In this document: positions 48,493-57,849 of the stretch, piece after piece | Position numbering within the stretch: position 1 is the stretch's first letter | Layout: every line of letters starts with the position of its first letter | DNA from: R-RK-3 sp963842775 | GTDB lineage: Bacteria > Pseudomonadota > Alphaproteobacteria > Rhizobiales > Rhodomicrobiaceae | Reading direction: 5' to 3' | DNA: 64,000 nucleotides | Assembly: GCA_963842775.1 (NCBI GenBank) | Contig: CAWJHQ010000013.1 | Location: 124,001 to 188,000 of the forward strand | Notes under the pieces: model-generated | The model's database searches: none | Told to the model about the DNA's origin: nothing | The model's input: the letters and a program-made list of their open reading frames with translations, nothing else | Position numbers and translations under genes: made by a program

Positions 48493-50313
48493 ATGTATTG
48501 CGTCCGAGCGTTCTTCTTCTCCAATTTCCGAATTCCAACACTGGCGCCGATGGGGATCGCTGCCTTCATCATCGCGGGAGGGCTTTCCAGCCTCGCATTC
48601 GCGCAGGCTTCGCTGACCGCCACCACGACCACCGTCGCTTCTTCGCTGGATCGGAGTATTCCGGGGCAGTCCATCGACTTCACAGCAACCGTGACAGCTC
48701 CCCTTGGTACGCCAACCGGCGTGGTGATCTTTGCGGACGGTGGGAACAGGCTGGGCTCGGCTGCCCTGGAGGCAGACGGCAGAGCAGTGCTTTCCGCTCC
48801 CCCGCTGGCGGAGGGGAGCCACGCGATTACTGCGCGATATGAGGGTGATGCGCTCTTCGCCGGGTCTGTATCTCCAGTGCTGACGCAAATAGTCCTGCCG
48901 GCTACCGCTGCCCCAGATCAAGTTCCGGCGGGGACTGTCCTGCTCGCCGTGATCGTATTCGTAGCGTTGTTGCTGCTGCTGCGACGCTCCGTTTTCCTGT
49001 TGATCGGGCGGATATTCAGACTACTCTGGCGACTGATCGTGCGCATCGTCAGGCTGGTTGCAAAGCCGACCGTCCGGCTCCTGCGCTCGCTTCGCTTAAT
49101 CTCCAAAGCGCAGCCCAAAGGCCAACCCGCCGCAGCGGTACAATCGGTTGTGGGACTGAGCGCGGTGGCGTTGGCCCAAGCTTTTTCCAGCGAAACCGAA
49201 GAGGCAATCGCCAGGAATTTTGATCCCGCCTCGATCAGAATACAGCGCAATAAGCAGTTCTTCTGCACTTGGCTCTCGCCCTTGGGCGATCCGTATGTGC
49301 CTTACGACAACGCAAAGGCGGAGGCGGACCTCAAAAGCGCAAAGCATTTCTTCAGCGCGGAGATTCCAACGGAATCGAACGCCCTGAATTTGTACGACGA
49401 TATAGATGGCGCGTTTGTCGTGAATTTGCTGAAGGACAGCGATAACTCCTGTTTTTACGTGCTTTCAGAGTTCAAGAAGGTGATCAACGGCAATGTCATC
49501 GTGCTAGCGGTGCTGTTTTCATTCATTGTTTCGGTTGTCGCGGTTGCAAATATACTATTATCCACGTCGATTGATTTCTATTTAATGTTTGGCCTCGAAA
49601 AACATCTGCCTATTCACGCAGAACTGTTCGGCCGGAATTTCGAACTCAGCGCAACGCCGGATTTCTTCAATAAAATGGTGTTCGGCAGCCTGTCATGTTT
49701 GGCAGGGTATTTCCTGATGTGGTTCTTCTATTACACTGAATATGCTCAATTTCAGCGGAATAACGGGCAGCAGATGAGCAATTTTCTTGTCGAATATCTT
49801 GCCAGTATCAACAGCAATTTCCGCCAAATCCATACGAATGCGACCCAGACCATCCTTGAGGAAAAAGACGTCCTCGAAATGAAGCATGACACCGCGCTGT
49901 GGATAACAAATCTACAGTGGACGGCGTTCCGGGCATTCTTTGTTGAGCATTTTCTTAGAAATATGCTTTTTCAGATTCGCCGCAACTGCAGTTACTATCT
50001 GTTGCTCATTCCTCTCTGTTTTATCCTGGCAATCCTGGTTACCGCGGCAGCGTTTGACATAAGACAACTTAGCGTTTTAGACCTAAATTCTAATGTATAT
50101 CAGCAGAATAGTTTCTATCCATTCTTCGCGTGGCTGCTTTTTACCTATTACGGATATTTGAGCAAGTCCGTGTCCTTCATATGGGAGTCGATCGAAAAGC
50201 GCAGATGGTTCAGGTTCCAAGAGCTGAACCTGCAGGACGCGATGACGCGGATCATGGACTCTTACGTGGTACAGCTTGACCGCTGGCGGAGCATGATGAA
50301 GTCGCGAGGGTGA
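48493..50313 (+). CDS. Membrane protein with N-terminal Ig-like domain, unknown function
   Basis: 606-residue protein. Signal peptide (hydrophobic about 20-40, ending SLAFAQ), then one Ig-like repeat domain (about residues 45-135: TATVTAPLGTPTGVVIF ... GSHAITARYEGDALFAG), followed by a Pro-rich spacer and a transmembrane helix (LLAVIVFVALLLLL). An Arg-rich, basic membrane-proximal segment follows, then a long region with several more helices (FSFIVSVVAVANILLST, SLSCLAGYFLMWFFYY, LLLIPLCFILAILVTAAAF) and a basic C-terminus. The second half is A/T-richer than surrounding genes, notably 49.5-50.2 kb. I know no characterised family with this plan. Start at 48493 or 48550. Confidence 0.75.
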   Translation: MYCVRAFFFSNFRIPTLAPMGIAAFIIAGGLSSLAFAQASLTATTTTVASSLDRSIPGQSIDFTATVTAPLGTPTGVVIFADGGNRLGSAALEADGRAVLSAPPLAEGSHAITARYEGDALFAGSVSPVLTQIVLPATAAPDQVPAGTVLLAVIVFVALLLLLRRSVFLLIGRIFRLLWRLIVRIVRLVAKPTVRLLRSLRLISKAQPKGQPAAAVQSVVGLSAVALAQAFSSETEEAIARNFDPASIRIQRNKQFFCTWLSPLGDPYVPYDNAKAEADLKSAKHFFSAEIPTESNALNLYDDIDGAFVVNLLKDSDNSCFYVLSEFKKVINGNVIVLAVLFSFIVSVVAVANILLSTSIDFYLMFGLEKHLPIHAELFGRNFELSATPDFFNKMVFGSLSCLAGYFLMWFFYYTEYAQFQRNNGQQMSNFLVEYLASINSNFRQIHTNATQTILEEKDVLEMKHDTALWITNLQWTAFRAFFVEHFLRNMLFQIRRNCSYYLLLIPLCFILAILVTAAAFDIRQLSVLDLNSNVYQQNSFYPFFAWLLFTYYGYLSKSVSFIWESIEKRRWFRFQELNLQDAMTRIMDSYVVQLDRWRSMMKSRG

Positions 50314-50383
50314 CCGGCCCGAGCCGGGCCTTGGCGGACGATCGACAAACCGCGCGAGCGGGGTTGAAGTGGAGGGGACTGCC

Positions 50384-50794
50384 ATGACCGGTGAGAGCCA
50401 CGGTCTTACAGGACTGTCGGCCATTCAGGCGCTGGACTACACGGTCATTCGCGTGCGCGACATGGAAGCGATGCGCGCCTTTTACGGGCGTACTTTGCGA
50501 TTCCCGTTTGTGCGTGAATTATCGCCGAATTGGGTCGAGTATCGCATCGGCCCGAACATCCTGGCCCTGGCGGGCAGCTTCAATTTCGTCGAGAACCAGG
50601 CGCTTGAGGCAGGCATAGCGACCGTGCAGCTTGCGTTCCGCGTGCCCTATGAGGCGGTAGACGTCTGTGCCGCGGAACTGACAGCGGCTGGAATCCCCCT
50701 CCTTTCGCCGCCGACCGACCAGCCCTGGCGGCACCGAACGCTCTTCTTCCGCGACCCTGACGGCAACCTTATGGAAATATATGCGGATTTCTGA
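50384..50794 (+). CDS. VOC-family (glyoxalase-like) protein
   Basis: 136-residue protein with the paired beta-alpha-beta-beta-beta plan of the VOC superfamily (glyoxalase, dioxygenase, resistance proteins). LDYTVIRVRDMEAMRAFYGRTLRF opens the first module and TLFFRDPDGNLMEIYADF ends the second, with the usual metal-ligand positions (the Asp-Gly-Asn and terminal Glu). GGAGGGG precedes ATG 50384. Function cannot be narrowed further. Follows the Ig-like gene by 70 bp. Confidence 0.85.
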   Translation: MTGESHGLTGLSAIQALDYTVIRVRDMEAMRAFYGRTLRFPFVRELSPNWVEYRIGPNILALAGSFNFVENQALEAGIATVQLAFRVPYEAVDVCAAELTAAGIPLLSPPTDQPWRHRTLFFRDPDGNLMEIYADF

Positions 50795-50814
50795 CTCTCT
50801 GCGCGCTGACGCGG

Positions 50815-51288
50815 TCATGCGGACGAGTTGAACAGGGGAACGATCTGCGTCCGCACAAAAGCAATGCGGCTGTCGAGGGCGGCGGCGTTTCGCTCGGTCG
50901 GGTCGGCATTCACGGGGGCGAGTTCGTCCAGCGGCCACTTATTGCGTACCGCCGTGACCCAATCCTGCATCACATCGCAATATGTCTGGAGCGCCGCAAG
51001 CGGCGTGGGGGCCGCCTCCGTCACCAGATAGCAAGGCGGGATATCGCCGACCACGGTCCAGAGCCACTCATCGACAGGGGGCGGCGAATCGATGCGGAAC
51101 AGAAACACCGCCAGTATGCCGCCAATCCCCAAGCCGAAATAGCTTTCCGCGATCCCGTGGCACCACCGGAACGACTGGATGTATTCGGTAGCCTCATGCA
51201 GCAGGGCGTGAAGCTGATCGGTCTCTTCCTCATCCTCGCCCATCATATGGGCGGCGGGCGTCACGCTTAACATATTCACATCCGTCAT
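50815..51288 (-). CDS. Hypothetical protein, 157 residues
   Basis: 157-residue acidic protein (MTDVNMLSVTPAAHMMGEDEEETDQ) with no signal peptide. The middle contains one hydrophobic segment (SYFGLGIGGILAVFLFRI) and a Trp-rich VDEWLWTVVGDIPPCYLVTEAAPTPLAALQTYCD stretch. I do not recognise the family. It is probably cytoplasmic or membrane-associated. Convergent with the VOC gene, ending 21 bp from it. Confidence 0.6.
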   Translation of the reverse strand: MTDVNMLSVTPAAHMMGEDEEETDQLHALLHEATEYIQSFRWCHGIAESYFGLGIGGILAVFLFRIDSPPPVDEWLWTVVGDIPPCYLVTEAAPTPLAALQTYCDVMQDWVTAVRNKWPLDELAPVNADPTERNAAALDSRIAFVRTQIVPLFNSSA

Positions 51289-51385
51289 CGCGACATCCTT
51301 TATCGCGACTTACGAATGCCGCGCAAGGCGGTAGCGGCACGGAGGCGATCCGGCTTCAAGGCGATCCGCCCTCGCATTCCGCCCC

Positions 51386-52420
51386 TCACGCATAGCCGAG
51401 TTCGGCGAGGAAGCTGTCCATCCGGGCCATGCCCTCGGCCGCGGTGCCGCCCTTGGCGCGCTCGGCCTGGAGCACCAGCTTGGCGGCTTCCTTGAGCTTT
51501 GCCTTGACGTCGTCGGGGAACTGAATGACACGCACGCCCAGTTGCTTGATGGCCTTCTGCAGGGTCAGCTCTTCCTTGTGCTCATAATCGAATGTGCGGC
51601 GCCAATAGCGTTCCTCGAGTGTCGCCATGAGGATTTGCTGGAGGTCTTTCGGCAGCTTGTCGTAGGCGGCCTTGCTGAAGATGAACCCGTCCGCATTGAT
51701 GCAAAGCGGCGGGCGCACATGATATTTCGCGAAATCGTAAAGCTTCATGCTGAGCGCGCCTTGCGAGGCGCCCCAATGCGCGCCGTCCAGGACGCCGGTC
51801 TGGAGGGCCTTGTACAGCTCGCCGGGAGGCGTCGCCGTGGTCTTGGCGCCCGCCTCGGTCAGATAGGTGGCGAGCGTGCCGGTGGAGCGGACGGTGAGCG
51901 CGGAGAAATCGGCCAGGTTCTCGATCGGCTTCTTGACCACCAGCTCGGTCACGTAGGATTTCTCCGCCATGAACATGACGCCCTGCTTCAGCAGGTCGTC
52001 GGCAAAGATCTTTTCCCCGCCGAGATTCTTCAGGAAGTGCGCCGCCTCCCAGACCCGTTGAAACGTGCCGGGCATGCCGCCGACGATGCTGGCGGATTTG
52101 ACGTCGTTCTCGATGTAGGACGCCAGGATCGTTCCCATCTCGACGACGCCGCGCCGGACGGCATTGAAGATTTCCGCGCCCTTGAAGATCTCGCCCGACC
52201 CGTAGAGCTGCATCTTGAAGCGGCCGCCGGTGCGCTCGGCGAGCAGGTCGGCGATGATGGTCAGGCTGTCGGTGAAGGAGGCCGAGGCGGCCGGCCAATG
52301 CGACTGAACGCGCCACAGCACCTTCTGCTGCGCGCAGGCAATATTAGGAGCGGCAATGACCGCGCCGGCTGCGAGCGCCCCCGACAACACGGAACGGCGG
52401 CTCGCTAAATGTTTTCGCAT
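51386..52420 (-). CDS. TRAP transporter substrate-binding protein (DctP family)
   Basis: 344-residue periplasmic binding protein. Tat-type signal (SRRSVLSGALAAGAVIAAPN, cleaved near ACA-Q). It has the DctP features VGGMPGTFQRVWEAA, DFSALTVRSTGTLATYL (carboxylate-binding Arg position) and QTGVLDGAHWGASQGALSM. The ligand is likely an organic acid. No dctQ or dctM permease genes lie next to it, so this is a binding protein without a permease, unless it works with the fused permease at 55.6 kb. Divergent to the PaaK-like ligase. Confidence 0.9.
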   Translation of the reverse strand: MRKHLASRRSVLSGALAAGAVIAAPNIACAQQKVLWRVQSHWPAASASFTDSLTIIADLLAERTGGRFKMQLYGSGEIFKGAEIFNAVRRGVVEMGTILASYIENDVKSASIVGGMPGTFQRVWEAAHFLKNLGGEKIFADDLLKQGVMFMAEKSYVTELVVKKPIENLADFSALTVRSTGTLATYLTEAGAKTTATPPGELYKALQTGVLDGAHWGASQGALSMKLYDFAKYHVRPPLCINADGFIFSKAAYDKLPKDLQQILMATLEERYWRRTFDYEHKEELTLQKAIKQLGVRVIQFPDDVKAKLKEAAKLVLQAERAKGGTAAEGMARMDSFLAELGYA

Positions 52421-52627
52421 TTTTCCCTCCCCACGCCATCGTTACTCGGCCCCGAGGGTAATATGCACCATCTGTAATCGCCCGCGCCCGTATTTTTGCT
52501 TTCCGGCGACGAATTACATTTTTGCATTTTGCGCGGAACTTCAATGCCATGCGCTCGCGCCGCCGGGCGGCTTGAACAGCGGGCACGCCTTCTCTAGGCT
52601 TTATCCGCAATCATGCGGGAGGTTGGT

Positions 52628-53857
52628 ATGGCAGAGTATTTCGATGCGGATGAAACGCGCGATCCGCTGACGCGCGAAGCCGCGCTGCTCGGTCGCCTGC
52701 CCGAGTTCATCGCCTATGCCCGCAAGGCGGCGCCAGGCTGGGCGCGGCATCTGCACGAGACCGGCCACGGTCCGGTCGCCAGCCGCGAGGCGCTTGCGGC
52801 GCTGCCGCTCCTGCGCAAATCCGACCTGCCGGAGATGCAGAAATCCGATCCCCCCTTTGGCGGCTTCGTGACCGGCAAGCCGGTGGCGCGCATCATGGTG
52901 TCGCCCGGCCCGATCCACGAGCCGCAAGCCGCCGCGCCTGACCCGTGGCGCTTGGCGCGGGCGCTGTTCGCGGCCGGGTTCCGGCGCGGCGACATCGTCC
53001 ACAACGCCTTCGCCTATCATCTGACGCCGGCCGGCTTCATGCTGGACGAAGCGGCGCGCGCGCTCGGCTGCACCGTGATCCCGGCGGGGACGGGCAACAC
53101 CGAACAGCAGGCCGAAGCCATTCTGCGCCTCAGGCCCGCAGCCTATGTCGGGACGCCCGATTTCCTGAAAGTGCTGCTCGACAAGGTCGCCGAACTTGGC
53201 GGCGGGCCGTGCAGCATCACCAAGGCCCTCGTCTCGGGCGGCGCGCTGTTCCCCGCATTGCGCGCCGACTATGCCGCGCGCGGCGTTGCCGTGCTGCAAT
53301 GCTACGCGACCGCCGAACTTGGCCTCATCGCTTATGAAAGCGCGGCGGATAGCGGCCTGATCGTGACGGAAGGCGCGCTTGTCGAAATCGTGCGCCCGGG
53401 CACCGGCGATCCCGTGCCGGAAGGCGAGGTCGGCGAAGTCGTGGTGACGAATTTCGACGAAACCTATCCGCTCATCCGCTTCGCGACCGGCGACCTGTCG
53501 GCGGTGATGCCGGGCCTCTCACCATGCGGGCGCACGGGCATGCGCCTCAAAGGATGGATGGGCCGCGCCGATCAGACGACCAAGGTGAAGGGCATGTTCG
53601 TGCATCCGCGCGACATCGCCGAGATCGGCAAGCGGCATCCCGAGCTTGGGCGGTTGCGGCTGGTGGTCCGCCGCAGCGGCGATCAGGATGAGATGGTGCT
53701 GATGGCCGAGAGCGCGGCGGGCGCTGAGGAACTGCGGGCGCGAGTGGGCGAAACACTCGGCAGCGTCACGCGGCTGAAGGGGACGGTGGAATTCGCCGCG
53801 CCCGGGTCGCTGCCCAATGACGGCAAGGTCATCGCCGACGAACGGGATTATTCCTGA
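52628..53857 (+). CDS. PaaK-like AMP-dependent acid-CoA ligase
   Basis: 409-residue adenylate-forming enzyme related to phenylacetate-CoA ligase. Features: LARALFAAGFRRGDIVHNAFAYHLTPAGFMLDEAA, a GTPDFLKVLLDKVAE segment, SGGALFPALRADYAARGV, CYATAELGLIAYE and a C-terminal GRADQTTKVKGMFVHPRDIAEIGKRHPEL carrying the catalytic Lys region. GGGAGG stands 5 nt before ATG 52628. It would activate a carboxylic acid, perhaps aromatic, as a CoA thioester. Lies between a DctP binding protein and a TAXI transporter, suggesting a shared substrate (inference). Confidence 0.85.
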   Translation: MAEYFDADETRDPLTREAALLGRLPEFIAYARKAAPGWARHLHETGHGPVASREALAALPLLRKSDLPEMQKSDPPFGGFVTGKPVARIMVSPGPIHEPQAAAPDPWRLARALFAAGFRRGDIVHNAFAYHLTPAGFMLDEAARALGCTVIPAGTGNTEQQAEAILRLRPAAYVGTPDFLKVLLDKVAELGGGPCSITKALVSGGALFPALRADYAARGVAVLQCYATAELGLIAYESAADSGLIVTEGALVEIVRPGTGDPVPEGEVGEVVVTNFDETYPLIRFATGDLSAVMPGLSPCGRTGMRLKGWMGRADQTTKVKGMFVHPRDIAEIGKRHPELGRLRLVVRRSGDQDEMVLMAESAAGAEELRARVGETLGSVTRLKGTVEFAAPGSLPNDGKVIADERDYS

Positions 53858-54296
53858 GGATCCAGAAGTGATCGCGGATGGAATGTCACGGCCGCTTCGG
53901 CGCGGGAACGTCGGCGACTCGGCAATCCGGACCGCAATCCTCTCCTCGCTTGATGCTCATTCATTCGTAATAACCCTTATCGATTGGCCGGCGATCTGGC
54001 AGGATAGTGTCAGAAATATAAAGCCGCAGACTGGGAGCGATGGAGCCGCGCAATAGCGAGGCCATCGGTCCGCTTTGCCGAGCTATGCATTCAACAAATA
54101 GCGGCTAGGACATCGTGCGCAAAAACGGGAATCAGTTTGCGCGATACGATCGAGCAAAAACAAAGAGTTAGAGCATATGCGCGATTCCCTCGAGCGCATT
54201 CCGCTCTGACCGGCTGCGGCGCATGCCCGTGGCCGGGCGGTAGGTGGCGGCCGTCTGAGCACGCCATCAAGGGCACACTGGGGAGTGGGAGACCTG
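53858..54296. other. Intergenic region with dispersed repeat (54108-54214)
   Basis: About 440 bp without a supported gene. The stretch 54108-54214 resembles the TAGAGC/GATCGAGC repeats at 28991 and 57739, sharing GATCGAGCAAAAACAAAG-like and TTAGAGCAT elements and an inverted half that ends GCTCT. The rest shows no gene or clear promoter for the TAXI gene downstream. Confidence 0.6.
54108..54214. repeat. Dispersed palindromic repeat, third copy
   Basis: Contains GCGCAAAAACGGG..., CGATCGAGCAAAAACAAAG and TTAGAGCATATG, then GCATTCCGCTCTG. Similar in parts to the elements at 28991-29095 and 57739-57849, but diverged. Identified by eye only. Confidence 0.6.
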
Positions 54297-55460
54297 ATGA
54301 TGAGAATGATCGGAATGCTCAAGTCGATCGGTTGCGCGGCCATTCTGCCGCTATTGGCCGGCGCGGCTTCGGCTCAGGATATCAAGCTGCCGGAATCATT
54401 GACGTTCACGGCCTACGATACCGGCTCCTCGGGCTTCAACATCGCGGTTGCCGTCGGCAACGCCCTCAAGGATAAGCACGGCTCCAATGTGCGTGTGCTG
54501 CCGGCGGGCAATGATGTGGCCCGGCTGGCGCCGCTCAAGGCCAATCGCGCCCAGGCGTCCGCCATGGGCATCGGCATCTATTTCGCGCAGGAAGGCGTGT
54601 TCGAGTTCGGCGTCAAGGAGTGGGGCCCGCAACCGCTGCGCGTGATGCTTTCGGTTACGGACTGCAATGCCGTCTCGCTCGGCGTGGCGAAGGATGTGGG
54701 TGTCAAGGAGATCAAGGACCTCAAGGGCAAGCGCGTCGGCATCGTCGTCGGCGCCCCGGCGCTCAACCAGAATGCCTACGCCGTCCTCGCTTTCGCCGGC
54801 CTGACGAAAGATGACGTCAAACTGGTCGAGTTCTCCGGCTACGGCGCCATGTGGAAGGGGATGCTCAACAATGAGGTCGACGCGGCTATCGCCTCCACCA
54901 TTTCCGGCCAGGTCAAGGAAGTCGAGACCTCGCCGCGCGGCGTCATGTATCCGTCGGCTCCGGCAGCCGATAAGGAAGGCTGGGCGCGTCTGCGCAAGAT
55001 CGGACCTTACTACTATCCGCACCCGACCACCTGCGGTCCCGGCATCACCAAAGACAATCCGGTGGAGATACCCTCCTATCCCTATCCCATCTTCATGGCC
55101 TACGCGTCTCAGCCGGCCGATCTCGTTTACAGTCTCACCAAGGCGATGATCGTCGATTACGACGCCTATAAGGACGCGGCGCCGGGCGCGACCGGCCTCG
55201 ACGTCAAGCGGCAGAATCTCACCTGGGTGGTGCCGTACCACGAGGGGGCGGTGAAGGCGCTGAAGGAAGCAGGCGTCTGGACGGCGGAGCACGACACCTA
55301 CAATCAGAACCTCATCAAGCGCCAGGACACGCTGGCCGAGGCATGGGCCGCTTACGTCAAGAGCAACCCTGCCGGCGACGAAGCCGCCTTCGCCAAGGGC
55401 TGGATGGCGGCGCGCAAGGATGCGCTGGTGAAAGCCGGATTCGACCCGATCTTCGAATAA
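54297..55460 (+). CDS. TAXI-family TRAP transporter solute-binding protein
   Basis: 387-residue periplasmic binding protein. Signal peptide (AAILPLLAGAASAQ, to about residue 26). It shows TAYDTGSSGFNIAVAVGNAL at the start of the mature protein, MGIGIYFAQEGVFEFG and VGAPALNQNAYAVLAFAGL, typical of TAXI (NMT1-like) proteins. Glutamate, imino-acid or other ligands are known for the family; the ligand here is unknown. It is followed by the fused TRAP permease. ATG 54297 is preferred to the GTG at 54285. Confidence 0.92.
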   Translation: MMRMIGMLKSIGCAAILPLLAGAASAQDIKLPESLTFTAYDTGSSGFNIAVAVGNALKDKHGSNVRVLPAGNDVARLAPLKANRAQASAMGIGIYFAQEGVFEFGVKEWGPQPLRVMLSVTDCNAVSLGVAKDVGVKEIKDLKGKRVGIVVGAPALNQNAYAVLAFAGLTKDDVKLVEFSGYGAMWKGMLNNEVDAAIASTISGQVKEVETSPRGVMYPSAPAADKEGWARLRKIGPYYYPHPTTCGPGITKDNPVEIPSYPYPIFMAYASQPADLVYSLTKAMIVDYDAYKDAAPGATGLDVKRQNLTWVVPYHEGAVKALKEAGVWTAEHDTYNQNLIKRQDTLAEAWAAYVKSNPAGDEAAFAKGWMAARKDALVKAGFDPIFE

Positions 55461-55601
55461 TTCATAGGGCGTTGCCGGACGCCGGCAAGCGTACCGGGGG
55501 AGGAGCAGGCGCCGAGCGTCCCACCGCCGCGTGGCCGTGGGGCCGGCGCGCGTCCACATCCCGGAATAGCCGCCTACGGTTCGCAACGCGCCCAATCAAG
55601 G

Positions 55602-57681
55602 ATGGCGACCCCCGTGTCTTCGAGCGCAGAACAATTCGGCGCATCCCCGCTGCCGCCCAAGGGCAATATCGAATTCGAAGATCCGCACGCTTTCAGCGGA
55701 CCCGTCGAGGCCGAGGTCGCGCGTGTGCGCAAGCTCACCGGCTTCTGGCGCTGGCTGCTCATCGTCGGCGACGGCAGCGACCATTTTCCTCTGCGTCAAC
55801 CAGCAGTTCACGTTGCGTTTCTTCGTCGGCTACACCCAGCTCAACACGGAATATTTCTACGTCCTCATTCTGTGCATGCTGCCCTTCACCTTCCTGATCT
55901 TTCCCGCGACGAACTCTGCCCCGCTTGAGCGCGTGCCCTGGTACGACGTCGCGCTCTTCCTCGCGACGGTCGTCACATCCGCCTACCTCATGACCAGCGT
56001 GCGCAAGGCCGCCGAACTCGGCTGGGAATATTCCGGCGCGCCTATGCCCGTGGTGGTCGCGGGCATCGCCCTGTGGATCCTGCTGATGGAGGCCTTGCGC
56101 CGTACCGGCGGCTGGAGCCTGCTCTTGAGCGTGCTTCCCTTCACGGTCTATCCGCTATTTGCCGATGCGCAGTGGCTCGGGCCCTTGCGTGGCCAGCAAT
56201 CGACGCTGGAGCAGGCCGCCGCCTATCACACCCTGTCCAATGAGAGCGTGCTGGGCATCCCCCTCCAGGCCTTCGCCGACACGGTCATCGGCTTCCTCGT
56301 CTTCGGCACCGCGCTGATGATGACGGGGGCAGGCAAGTTCTTCATCAATCTCGCCTTCGCGCTGTGCGGCACGTTCCGGGGCGGCGCCGCCAAAGTGGCC
56401 ATCTTCGCCAGCGGCATGCTCGGCATGATGTCCGGCAGCATCGTCTCGAATGTGCTGACCGCCGGGACCATGACCATCCCGGTGATGAAGAAGACCGGCT
56501 TCCGCGCATCCTATGCCGGCGCCATCGAAGCCTGCGCCTCCACGGGCGCCGTGCTGGCCCCGCCGGTGATGGGCGCGACCGCCTTCGTCATCGCGCAGTT
56601 CCTCAATGTCAGTTATGCCGAGGTTGCTGTCGCGGCGATCATTCCCGCCACGCTCTACTATGTCGGGCTGTTCACGCAGGTGGACTCCTACGCCGCCCGG
56701 CATGGCCTGAAGGGCATTCACCGCAGCGAGCTCCCCAGCGTCGTCACCACCCTCAAGGAGGGCTGGTACTACGTCTTCGTCATCGCGCTGCTGATCGTCA
56801 TGCTGCTGTATTTCAAGCGCGAAAGCCACGCGCCGTTTTATGCCACGGTGCTGCTGCTCGTTCTGAACCAGCTCTTCTCAGAAGGGTCGCGCTGGACATG
56901 GCGCACGATTCCGCAATTCCTGGAGGCCAATGGCCGCACATTCGTCGAGCTGATTGCAATACTGGCCGGCTGCGGCCTCTTGATCGGCGCCTTCTCGATG
57001 ACCGGTGTCGTTTCCTCGCTCGCCGGCGACCTGTTGCGCATCGCCGGCGACAACGCGCTGCTCCTGCTCGCCATGTGCGCCGTCACCAGCCTGGTGCTGG
57101 GCCTCGGGCTCACCACCACGGCGTGCTATATCTTCCTCGCCATCCTGGTCGCGCCCGCGCTGGAAAAGCTCGGCTTGAACAAGATGGCGGTGCATATGTT
57201 CATCTTCTATTGGGGGATGCTGTCCGCCATCACGCCGCCCGTGGCGATCGCCTCCTTCGCGGCGGCGGGCATCGCCGGGGCTCCGGCCATGAAGACGGGC
57301 TGGGAATCGATGCGCGTCGGCAGCATCATCTATTTCATTCCATTCTTCTTCGTCCTCAATCCCGCGCTCGTGCTGCAGGGCGACAACCCTTATCTGGAGG
57401 CCCTCGGCCTTACCCTCCTTGCGGTTGCCGGCACGCTGGTGATCTGCGGCGGCATTCAGGGCTATCAGGCCGGCGTGGGCGATCTGCGCCGCACGGGATC
57501 GCTGGAATGGCCGCTGCGCATCCTGCTGATCGTCGGCGGCTTCATCCTGGCGACGCCGGGCGGCGGCATCCTGGCCTTTTCGCAAGCGCAGGTGACGGGG
57601 TGCGGCCTGCTCGTGCTCGTGCCGACGCTCCTCGTCGCGCGATTGCTGGCGCGGCGCGGCGAGGCTGGCGCGTTTGGGTGA
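55602..57681 (+). CDS. Fused TRAP transporter permease (DctQM-like), one frame break
   Basis: 692-residue membrane protein combining small and large TRAP permease domains, typical of TAXI systems. A charged N-terminal part (MATPVSSSAEQFGAS) is followed by many transmembrane helices. Conserved features include GAVLAPPVMGATAFVIAQFLNVSYAEVAVAAIIPA and GLGLTTTACYIFLAILVAPALEKLGLNKMAVHMFIFYWGMLSAITPPVAIASFAAAGIAG. The frame breaks near 55766-55770; removing one base joins WLLIV to ATAATIFLCVNQQ. Its partner is the TAXI protein 141 bp upstream. Works as an ion-driven uptake pump; substrate unknown. Confidence 0.9.
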
Positions 57682-57845
57682 GACAAGGCGCGACCCGTGA
57701 GTGGAGGAGCGGCACTCGGCTATTCAGTAAGCTGTTCTAGCGCGGGATCGGTTGAAGTGGAAACATCGAAGCCGGAGGCCCGCTCTCGATCTTTGCTGGT
57801 CGCTCGATCGACGGAAAACCGGATTCCACTTTTCCTGATCGCGCT
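57682..57845. other. Intergenic region with dispersed repeat
   Basis: About 165 bp between the TRAP permease and pagL. Most of it is the repeat element 57739-57849, which overlaps the 3' end of pagL. No terminator is evident. Confidence 0.5.
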
Positions 57846-57849
57846 CTAG
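57739..57849. repeat. Dispersed palindromic repeat overlapping the pagL stop
   Basis: Begins CTAGCGCGGGATCGG at about 57739 and ends GATCGCGCTCTAG at 57837-57849, forming a terminal inverted repeat. Contains the core CGGAAAACCGGATTCCAC. The end GCTCTAG, read on the minus strand as CTAGAGC, provides the TAG stop of pagL (57846-57848). Matches the element at 36330-36420. Confidence 0.75.

Noticed and set aside
53817..54056. 79-residue open frame on the plus strand
   Set aside because: Overlaps the end of the PaaK-like gene in another frame and lacks a ribosome-binding site.
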